DNA of 16,331 bases, from positions 1-16,331 of the forward strand of contig CAIVOW010000216.1 of the NCBI GenBank assembly GCA_903907665.1, read 5' to 3'. A program made the position numbers and the translations under genes. Below, in pieces: positions 7,434 to 13,900 of this stretch (position 1 is its first letter; every line of letters starts with the position of its first letter). The stretch is from an uncultured Actinomycetes bacterium (GTDB lineage: Bacteria > Actinomycetota > Actinomycetes > Nanopelagicales > Nanopelagicaceae). The notes below the pieces were generated by a model that saw only the letters and a program-made list of their open reading frames with translations, ran no database searches and was not told where the DNA came from.

Positions 7434-8582
7434 ATGAACCGGAACGAAACTCGGAAAGTTGCGTGCAGATTGCCTACGGGATACGTGTGGGAAGAGATTT
7501 ATGGGTGGCATAACACCGGTAACTGGGCAGGTGCAGTTCCAGCGGGGCTAAATGCGCAGCCGTATCAGCATTTTGAAAGTGCAGAATCAAAAATCCGATT
7601 AGCAAGTGCGATTGAGGTCTCGGGCCTGAGTAGAAATTTGAAAAGAATTCCGGCATTTCAAGCGAGTATCGAGCAAATCGCAATGGTGCACCCAATGGAA
7701 TATATTGAAAGAATTAGGCGAGATAGTGCCACGCCATATGGTGGCGATGCGGGAGATGGCTTAAGTCCTTTTGGAACCGGCTCTTTTGAGATTGCTTTGT
7801 GGGCGGCTGGTGGTGCGATTGCTGCGATGGAAGCGGTTGTGAAAGGCGAAGTGACAAACGCGTACGCACTAGTGCGCCCTCCTGGGCACCACGCAAGAGC
7901 TGAAACGGGTATGGGGTTTTGTATTTTTGCTAACGCCTCAATTGCGATTAAGCACGCAATGAACAATCTTGGAGTAAAGCGTGTAGCCGTCGTGGACTGG
8001 GATGTTCACCATGGGAACGGAACTCAATCAATTTTTTATGAAGATCCAAATGTATTAACAATTTCGATACACCAGAACGGTTTATTTCCACCTGATAGCG
8101 GTCATGTTGCCGAGCAAGGGGCTGGCGCCGGAGTTGGTTCTGCAATGAATATTCCACTACCTGCGGGAAGTGGAAATGGTGCTTATATGGAAGCGCTCAA
8201 CCAAATTGTCTTTCCAGCCCTTAGAGAATTTAAGCCCGAGGTAATCGTCGTTTGTTCTGGTTTTGATGCTGCTATGACTGACCCCCTCGGCCGGATGATT
8301 GTTACCGCAAATGGCTATCGCGAGATGGCAAAAGCACTGAAGAAAGTAGCAGAAGAGCTTTGCCAAGGGAAAATCGTAATGACTCACGAAGGCGGGTATT
8401 CCCCAACATATGTTCCTTTTTGTGGATTAGCAGTAATCGAGACCCTCGCAGGGGTCACTACAGATATGCATGATGAGTTAGCAGAATTCTGGGATGCCTT
8501 GCCGGATCAAAATTTGCATGTGTGGCAAGAGGAGATTATCCAAATCATTAAGTCTCAGCTTTTAAGCCCGAAGGGGATTTAG
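7434..8582 (+). CDS. Class II histone deacetylase-like amidohydrolase (HDAH / acetylpolyamine amidohydrolase type)
   Basis: A 382-residue zinc amidohydrolase of the arginase/deacetylase fold that removes acetyl or similar acyl groups from amines, in bacteria most plausibly acetylpolyamines or other small amides. It matches the HDAH-type group along its length: GYVWEEIYGWHNTG at the start, GGDAGDG, RPPGHHA with the two charge-relay histidines (152, 153), DWDVHHGNGT with zinc ligands Asp190 and His192, SGFDA with zinc ligand Asp278, and EGGYSP with the transition-state tyrosine 322. All catalytic residues are present. ATG 7434 is preferred; TTG 7419 (five residues longer) and TTG 7470 are alternatives, none with a strong ribosome-binding site. 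It heads an operon with a complete ABC importer starting 12 bp downstream, so the imported solute is probably its substrate. The exact substrate is unknown. Confidence 0.92.
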   Translation: MNRNETRKVACRLPTGYVWEEIYGWHNTGNWAGAVPAGLNAQPYQHFESAESKIRLASAIEVSGLSRNLKRIPAFQASIEQIAMVHPMEYIERIRRDSATPYGGDAGDGLSPFGTGSFEIALWAAGGAIAAMEAVVKGEVTNAYALVRPPGHHARAETGMGFCIFANASIAIKHAMNNLGVKRVAVVDWDVHHGNGTQSIFYEDPNVLTISIHQNGLFPPDSGHVAEQGAGAGVGSAMNIPLPAGSGNGAYMEALNQIVFPALREFKPEVIVVCSGFDAAMTDPLGRMIVTANGYREMAKALKKVAEELCQGKIVMTHEGGYSPTYVPFCGLAVIETLAGVTTDMHDELAEFWDALPDQNLHVWQEEIIQIIKSQLLSPKGI

Positions 8583-8594
8583 GGAATATATTCA

Positions 8595-9452
8595 ATGAGC
8601 CCATCAACCATCAGAGGAATATTCGATGTTCTAAGCCTGTCATCGGTACTCATTCTCCTTGTTATTGGAATGGCAATCATTGTTGGCATGATGAAAGTAT
8701 TTAATATGTGTCAAGGCGAATTAGTTTTACTTGGCGCAGTTACGGCGTTTCTCTGCGAAAAGTATTTCGGAAATATTTGGCTAGGAATTCTTCTGGCTCC
8801 TATTGTGGTCGGACTCTTTGGATTACTTCTTGAACGCACGATAATTCATAGGTTTTATGTCAATCCCCAGGGAGCTTTACTTGCCACGTTCGCAATCGGC
8901 CTCATCATTCGCGAAACATTGCGCACGCGCATGTCAACACAATCCTCACCCGTCAGTGCGCCAATCCAATCTTCAATTAATATTGGTGGAGCCAGCCTTC
9001 CTATATGGAGAATTGTGATAATGGTTGTGACCCTCCTGTTGGCTTCAACAATTGGATTTGTGCTCCTAAAGACAAATTTGGGCATGAAGGTGCGAGCAAC
9101 TCTCGACAACCCAGAATTGGTATCAGCCTCAGGTATATCTACAAAATGGATGTATGCAGGAACGTATGCAGTTGGAGCGGCGCTATCTGGTTTTGCTGGA
9201 GCAATGATTGTTCCACTACAAACCCTGTATCCCAATTTAGGGTACGACAACCTCATTCTTATGTTTATAGCGGTCATGATTGGCGGACTCGGTCAATTTG
9301 CTGGTCCGCTAGCAGGTGCCGCTCTGATTGCTGTGCCAGGTGCCATTCTTGGACAGTTCATTAGCCCGGTCACGGGTCAAATCCTTGTGATCTTTTTAGC
9401 AATTATTTTTATGCGTTTCCGTCCAGTTGGTATTTTCCAAAGGGGGCGATAA
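8595..9452 (+). CDS. ABC transporter permease, LivH/UrtB type
   Basis: A 285-residue inner-membrane subunit of a branched-chain amino acid/amide/urea-type importer. It has eight or so hydrophobic helices, the early motif GMMKVFNMCQGELVLLGA typical of LivH-like proteins (normally G-x-x-x-x-x-N-x-x-x-G-x-x-x-x-x-G), and the cytoplasmic loop GMKVRATLDNPELVSASGI (EAA-like) that contacts the ATPase. AVMIGGLGQFAGPLAGA near the C-terminus is the family's conserved helix. The ATG follows AGGGA and lies 12 bp after the deacetylase stop, so the two are in one operon. It pairs with the LivM-type permease further on. The solute cannot be told from the permease. Confidence 0.92.
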   Translation: MSPSTIRGIFDVLSLSSVLILLVIGMAIIVGMMKVFNMCQGELVLLGAVTAFLCEKYFGNIWLGILLAPIVVGLFGLLLERTIIHRFYVNPQGALLATFAIGLIIRETLRTRMSTQSSPVSAPIQSSINIGGASLPIWRIVIMVVTLLLASTIGFVLLKTNLGMKVRATLDNPELVSASGISTKWMYAGTYAVGAALSGFAGAMIVPLQTLYPNLGYDNLILMFIAVMIGGLGQFAGPLAGAALIAVPGAILGQFISPVTGQILVIFLAIIFMRFRPVGIFQRGR

Positions 9453-9535
9453 CGTCACATTGAATATCGTTAACAGAACGACCTAATCGTAAAAAAAAGT
9501 TATCTAATGCAAACTAAACTTTACTAAGGAGAAAA

Positions 9536-10738
9536 ATGTTAAGTAGAAAGTTTTTCGCAGAAAAAAAGATGGGGCGCACTATTGCCTTTGCAGCAGGCCT
9601 TGCAGGCTTGTTCGCAACGATTACCCTAGCTCCAACTGAGGCTGCCAGCACAGTCAAAGTGGGAGTCTTGACGGATATGACTGGCGCTTTCGGAATTGTT
9701 GGTAAGTCCAACAAGGCTGTAGCTCAATTCACAATCGATGAAATCAATGCAAATGGTGGCGTTCTCGGCCGTAAACTTGTTATGGATTTAGCTGATAGTG
9801 CTACAGATCCTGCCGTGGCGACTCAAGTAGCAAGTCGCTTAGTCAATCAGGACCACGTCGCTGTTGTAGTTGGTGGCGTAGCAAGTTTCACCCGCGTTGC
9901 AGTTCGTGATGTAATCGCGAAGCGTGGTAAGACTTTGTACATATGGCCAGCTTCCTATGAAGGTAATGAGTGCTCACCAAACGTTTGGAACACTGGTTCT
10001 GCACCTAACCAACAGGTAGACCCAACTGTGAAGTATTTGCTTGCTCATGGAAAGAAAACTTTCTTCCTAGCAGGAAGTGATTACTTGTATCCAAGAAATA
10101 TTCTTGCGCGTGTTCGCCAAGATGTTCTTGCAGGTGGCGGAAGTATTGTCGGCGAAGAATATGTTCCACTCGACATGACGGATGCTTCCAACCTTACAAG
10201 TAAGGTTCTAGCTGCAAACGCGGATGCTCTATTTGAAGTAGTTGTACTCCCAGGAACGGCTCCATTCATTAAAGGTGTCGTCGACGGTGGATACAAGGGA
10301 ACGATCGCTGGAACTCTCTTCGATGAGGGCATCAACCCATTGATCGGCAAGCAAGCACAAGGTCTTTTGAACGTTCAGGACTACTTTGGCCCAGTAACGG
10401 ATTCCTTTACAAAGTCAGAGGTTGCTAAGTTCAACAAGCAGCATCCAGAAGCTGCCGGACTATTCGCCTCCACATTCAATGGCCCTGCTTGGTATCGCTC
10501 AATCTATCTCTGGAAAGCCGCGGTAGAAAAGGCTGGTTCATTTGATACCGCGAAAGTAAACAAGGCGATGGATTCAATTGGCTTGAAGCAGTCAATTGGT
10601 GGCCCAGTTAAATTTGTACCAGGCACAAAGCACGTTTCCCTGCCTATGTACTTGGGTCAATCAAACGGCGATGGTTCTGAAACTATATTGAAGAACCTCG
10701 GCGCGATTCCTCCTTACGAGTGCGCTAGCAAGCAGTAA
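9536..10738 (+). CDS. ABC transporter substrate-binding protein, amide/urea (AmiC/UrtA) class
   Basis: A 400-residue periplasmic-binding-fold type I protein that captures the imported solute outside the membrane. The mature part opens with VKVGVLTDMTG (40-50), followed by EINANGGVLGRK (69-80). ECSPNVWNTGSAPNQQ (145-160) and GSDYLYPR (180-187) mark the amide/urea group (AmiC, UrtA, FmdD) rather than classic leucine-binding LivJ. The signal sequence has two methionines (1 and 12), a hydrophobic core at about 14-32 and a likely cleavage after TEA. There is no lipobox cysteine, unusual for a cell with a single membrane. AAGGAG four bases before ATG is the strongest ribosome-binding site in the operon, consistent with high expression. 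Placed between two permease genes of the same importer. Confidence 0.92.
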   Translation: MLSRKFFAEKKMGRTIAFAAGLAGLFATITLAPTEAASTVKVGVLTDMTGAFGIVGKSNKAVAQFTIDEINANGGVLGRKLVMDLADSATDPAVATQVASRLVNQDHVAVVVGGVASFTRVAVRDVIAKRGKTLYIWPASYEGNECSPNVWNTGSAPNQQVDPTVKYLLAHGKKTFFLAGSDYLYPRNILARVRQDVLAGGGSIVGEEYVPLDMTDASNLTSKVLAANADALFEVVVLPGTAPFIKGVVDGGYKGTIAGTLFDEGINPLIGKQAQGLLNVQDYFGPVTDSFTKSEVAKFNKQHPEAAGLFASTFNGPAWYRSIYLWKAAVEKAGSFDTAKVNKAMDSIGLKQSIGGPVKFVPGTKHVSLPMYLGQSNGDGSETILKNLGAIPPYECASKQ

Positions 10739-10752
10739 TAAAGGATAAAAGC

Positions 10753-11724
10753 ATCATCAAACATCGGGTTAGAACTGGTATCGCAATCATCATCGCGATA
10801 CCAGTTCTTTCCCCATTTCTTTTTATGGCGGGTAATGATTACTTAACACAAGTGATTACTCGAATTCTGATTTACGGCATTTTAGTTCTGAGTGTGGAAA
10901 TGTGTTGGGGTCAAACTGGAATTTTTACGTTTGGCCAGGCGGCACTTTTTGGGCTTGGAGGGTATGCCATTGGACTTGTTTCCAAACATATGGCGGTACC
11001 TGACCTAGGAATTCTGATGCTGATAGCCATAGTGGTTGGAACGCTAGCTGGCTTTATTATCGCCATATTCCTCTTTTCAGGAAAACGTGTCGGAGAATTA
11101 TATGTTGCTCTGGTAACGCTCGCTATTTCATATATTTGTGAACGACTAGCCAATAGTTGGACTGTGCTGGGATCAGGAAATGGAATTCCTGGAATTCCCT
11201 ATCCAACTATTTTTGGACATGAAGTATCGTCTTCTATCGGACTCTTTTTTCTGGCATTTAGTTTTTTTGCGATTGCACTCATGCTTTGTATTTATATCGT
11301 TAATTCGCAATTTGGCTTGACTATGAATGCGGTACGAGACGATGAGGAAAGAGCTGAATTTTTTGGCTATAAGAGATCAGCGGTTCAAATCGTTATTTTT
11401 GTATTTGCCGCAGTACTAGCATCAGTCGGCGGAGCACTCTTTGCAATGACCGAGGGATTTGTCTCTCCTTCAATGAGTGGCTTGGCACTATCAACGACAA
11501 CTGTATTGTGGGTCGTACTCGGTGGCCGCGGAACCTTCTTCGGGCCACTCCTTGCGTTAGCTGTCTTACAGGTAGTTAATATCGAGATGCAAAATGCACT
11601 ACCGAGTTTGTGGCCGATTTTGGTTGGCTCGCTGCTGCTCCTCACAATGATCTTCCTTCCAAAAGGTCTGACATCGATTCCTTCGAAAATTCGCGAAACA
11701 CGGTCGAAAAGGATTTATACGTGA
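10753..11724 (+). CDS. ABC transporter permease, LivM/UrtC type, probable AUC start
   Basis: The second permease of the importer. GQTGIFTFGQAALFGLGGYA is the LivM signature near the N-terminus, AVRDDEERAEFFGY the ATPase-contact loop, and GGRGTFFGPLLALAVLQ the late conserved helix. The first ATG, at 10825, would remove the usual first membrane segment. Reading the same frame upstream gives basic residues KHRVR and then a hydrophobic helix ending PFLF, exactly as LivM proteins begin, back to a stop at 10726. In that interval no ATG, GTG or TTG exists. AAAGGA at 10740-10745 is spaced seven bases from ATC at 10753, so AUC is the likely initiator, giving 323 residues. If the AUC start is wrong, the gene is 10825-11724 (299 residues). 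The stop overlaps the next GTG by four bases. Confidence 0.88.
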   Translation: MIKHRVRTGIAIIIAIPVLSPFLFMAGNDYLTQVITRILIYGILVLSVEMCWGQTGIFTFGQAALFGLGGYAIGLVSKHMAVPDLGILMLIAIVVGTLAGFIIAIFLFSGKRVGELYVALVTLAISYICERLANSWTVLGSGNGIPGIPYPTIFGHEVSSSIGLFFLAFSFFAIALMLCIYIVNSQFGLTMNAVRDDEERAEFFGYKRSAVQIVIFVFAAVLASVGGALFAMTEGFVSPSMSGLALSTTTVLWVVLGGRGTFFGPLLALAVLQVVNIEMQNALPSLWPILVGSLLLLTMIFLPKGLTSIPSKIRETRSKRIYT

Positions 11725-12455
11725 CGCTTTTAGTAATCGACAAAGTCAGCAAACATTTTGGCTCCCTTGTTGCCGTCAGTGATGCCTCTTTAGATATTGG
11801 GGAGAAAGAGATAGTCGGTCTAATCGGACCAAACGGATCAGGAAAATCAACTTTGCTGCATGCAATATGCGGTCGAACATTTGCTACTTCAGGATCAATC
11901 CACTTGGATGGAATTGATGTTACCGCGCTAAGTCCACAACAGCGAGCGAAATTGGGTATGGCAATCAAATTCCAACTTGCGCGTATTTACTTGGAGAAGA
12001 CAGTCAGAGAAAACATCTTGATTTCACTACAAGCAGGTGAATCTATTTGGAGTCAGCTCCGGAGTAAATCGTTAAAGGACTTTCAAAGAAAAATTATAGA
12101 AATTGCCGAAGAATTTCAGTTAAATGAACAGCTTGATCAATTAGCTAAATCCTTGTCGCATGGACAGCAGCAGTGGTTAGAGATCGCGATGGCTATGGCC
12201 GTAGATCCAGCGCTGCTACTTCTTGATGAACCAACCGCTGGTATGAGCCCAAAGGAGCGTGCAGATACAGCCGTTCTCATCAAAAAAGCATCTCAGCGTT
12301 GTGGCGTACTTATAGTTGAACACGACTTAGATTTCATTAAGGAATTATGCAATCGTATATCTGTGTTGCATCAAGGTCGGATTGTTGCAACGGGCACTCC
12401 ACTCGAAATCGAAAACAGTCCAGCGGTGAGGGAGGTGTATCTAACTCGTGTCTAA
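11721..12455 (+). CDS. ABC transporter ATP-binding protein, LivG/UrtD type
   Basis: A 244-residue ATPase that powers the importer. Walker A is GPNGSGKST, the Q-loop lies in IKFQLARIY, the signature reads LSHGQQQWLEIAMAM (the SHGQ form shared with UrtD-like subunits of urea/amide importers rather than the SGGQ of most ATPases), Walker B is LLLLDEPTAGMSP and the H-loop is IVEHD. The GTG start overlaps the permease stop (GTGA), has AAAAGG eight bases upstream, and is clearly coupled. A longer open frame upstream lies inside the permease gene and is not real coding. The C-terminus overlaps the next ATPase by eight bases. Confidence 0.93.
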   Translation: MTLLVIDKVSKHFGSLVAVSDASLDIGEKEIVGLIGPNGSGKSTLLHAICGRTFATSGSIHLDGIDVTALSPQQRAKLGMAIKFQLARIYLEKTVRENILISLQAGESIWSQLRSKSLKDFQRKIIEIAEEFQLNEQLDQLAKSLSHGQQQWLEIAMAMAVDPALLLLDEPTAGMSPKERADTAVLIKKASQRCGVLIVEHDLDFIKELCNRISVLHQGRIVATGTPLEIENSPAVREVYLTRV

Positions 12456-13155
12456 TAATACTTCTTTGAAAGTTTCAAATTTAAAAGCTGGTTACGAGCT
12501 AGTTCAAGTCATATTTGACATTTCCTTTGATATTCCACAAACTGGAATCACCGCGATCGTGGGTAGAAATGGCGCGGGAAAAACTACTTTGCTTCAAACT
12601 ATTGTTGGGTATATCTCGCCGCTTTCTGGCAAAATTGAATATGTAGGAAACGATATAACTCGCTTGTCAGTTTCTGCTCGTGTTAAGTCTGGTATCGGCT
12701 ATGTTCCACAAGACCGTCCAGTTTTCTCCGATTTGACTGTTCGCGAGAATCTTCTCATTGGTGCTTCACGTCTTCCAAAATCACAACGTAATGATCTGAC
12801 TCCAGCGCTTGATATTTTCCCAAAATTAGCAGACAGATTAGATCAAAAAGCTGGCACAATGAGCGGCGGTGAGCGCAAGATGGTTGGTATCGCTCGGGCT
12901 CTTATTGGTGAACCAAAACTCCTTATTATGGATGAGCCCACTGAAGGCGTTTGGCATGGAGTGGTTGATGAGATTCAGCAGCGACTTAAAATTTATTCGA
13001 AGGATCATGCTGTTCTTATTGTTGAGCAGAATTTAGAATTCGTCGCCGGTATGGCATCCCAAGTTCTCTTGATTGAGCGAGGACAGATTTCGCAAAGCTC
13101 ATTGGCTGAGAATAAGAGCGGTTTAGAAGCTATCCGTAAGCGTCTCACCGTCTAA
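12448..13155 (+). CDS. ABC transporter ATP-binding protein, LivF/UrtE type
   Basis: A 235-residue ATPase and the last gene of the operon. Walker A is GRNGAGKTT, the Q-loop region reads GIGYVPQDRPVFSDLTVRENL, the signature is MSGGERKMVGIARAL, Walker B is LLIMDEPTEGV and the H-loop region reads LIVEQN, where Gln replaces the usual His as in LivF-like subunits. The D-loop segment TEGVWHGVVDEI differs from the usual E-G-[IL]-x-P pattern by carrying Trp-His. The GTG start sits within the end of the previous ATPase gene. With its partner it would form the heterodimeric ATPase under the two permeases. No terminator is visible directly after it. Confidence 0.93.
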   Translation: MSNNTSLKVSNLKAGYELVQVIFDISFDIPQTGITAIVGRNGAGKTTLLQTIVGYISPLSGKIEYVGNDITRLSVSARVKSGIGYVPQDRPVFSDLTVRENLLIGASRLPKSQRNDLTPALDIFPKLADRLDQKAGTMSGGERKMVGIARALIGEPKLLIMDEPTEGVWHGVVDEIQQRLKIYSKDHAVLIVEQNLEFVAGMASQVLLIERGQISQSSLAENKSGLEAIRKRLTV

Positions 13156-13270
13156 GAATCGGCGCCCTTCTAAGTTAGCGCAGTCAAGAAATCTAAGTAG
13201 AGTCAGAACTCCATGACGTAAGTAAAGCACCTCATTTTCTGGATTCATTTAAAATTCATAAAGAAGATGC

Positions 13271-13316
13271 TTGAAACTCGGGTTTTTAATCCATATATTT
13301 ATATCACCAAATTGGT
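13271..13316 (+). promoter_or_regulatory. Sigma70-type promoter with a palindrome at the start site
   Basis: TTGAAA at 13271-13276 and TATATT at 13294-13299 are exactly 17 bases apart, close to the bacterial housekeeping consensus. The expected transcription start falls near 13306, where the perfect palindrome ACCAA-A-TTGGT (13306-13316) lies. That position would suit a repressor operator. The promoter reads into the small membrane protein at 13338. The rest of 13156-13337 shows no other feature. Confidence 0.6.
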
Positions 13317-13337
13317 TCTTCCCGGATTGGTAGCACG

Positions 13338-13697
13338 ATGGATACGCGTGAAATAAGTGAAAAGCGTTACGAGATAGCTGCAAACCAAGCATCGATTGTG
13401 ATGCTTGTAGGGCTGTTTTCTAATGTTGGCATTTTTGCAATTACGGCATTCGCTCATCTTTCTTCCACAGGTCAAACCGACTGGAAGGTTGTTCTGAGCG
13501 TTATCGAAGCTTTCTTCTTGGTCTTTGCACTCGGAGTCTTCGGAGATATCGCGATGTACGTTAAGGATATTCCTGCAGATGAAGATTCTCATTGGAATAG
13601 AAATGCACGAACAGCGCCACCGCAGATTTTTATGGCGATCACAGCTTTAGGAATCATAACCATGTGGGTATTTCAGTTTCGAGCAGTAGGAGCCTAG
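13338..13697 (+). CDS. Small membrane protein of unknown function (119 aa)
   Basis: A protein with three predicted membrane helices (about 17-40, 49-72 and 97-115), a cytoplasmic-looking charged N-terminus (MDTREISEKRYEIA) and a polar loop (DIPADEDSHWNRNARTAPP) between helices 2 and 3. No catalytic or binding motif is recognised. The ATG has only a weak ribosome-binding site, but a good promoter upstream and a strong terminator immediately downstream define a single-gene transcription unit. The opposite strand is partly open here, but the promoter and terminator fit the plus-strand reading. Confidence 0.72.
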   Translation: MDTREISEKRYEIAANQASIVMLVGLFSNVGIFAITAFAHLSSTGQTDWKVVLSVIEAFFLVFALGVFGDIAMYVKDIPADEDSHWNRNARTAPPQIFMAITALGIITMWVFQFRAVGA

Positions 13698-13711
13698 GAA
13701 TATACGCGGAT

Positions 13712-13747
13712 AGGGCTGGGGCGAACAACCTCAGCCCTATTTGTTTT
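13712..13747 (+). terminator. Rho-independent terminator
   Basis: AGGGCTGGGG (13712-13721) pairs with CCTCAGCCCT (13729-13738) over ten positions with one G-U pair and a seven-base loop, followed by ATTTGTTTTT. It lies 14 bases after the small membrane protein's stop. Confidence 0.88.
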
Positions 13748-13900
13748 TACACACTGATAGAGAATCACTAGGTAACTCCACGTATTGAGTATTAAACCCG
13801 CAACCAGTTCTTCACCCAACAGATACCTAGAGTCGACATAAAGTTTACTTTCTATCGAGATTCTTCTCGTTGTTCTCAAAGGGGGAACATAGGGGGGGAA

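Noticed and set aside
9453..9535. Internal promoter before the binding-protein gene
   Set aside because: TTAACA at 9470 and TATCTA at 9501 are 25 bases apart, too far for a normal promoter; no better pair was found.
11610..11720. Upstream extension of the LivG-type ATPase
   Set aside because: It runs inside the permease gene in another frame; the coupled GTG at 11721 with AAAAGG matches the family's N-terminus.
13800..13895. Possible PhoP/PHO-box upstream of the PhoX-like gene
   Set aside because: GTTCTTCACCC near 13807 is only loosely like GTTCACC and has no matching 11-bp repeat, so phosphate control cannot be claimed from sequence.
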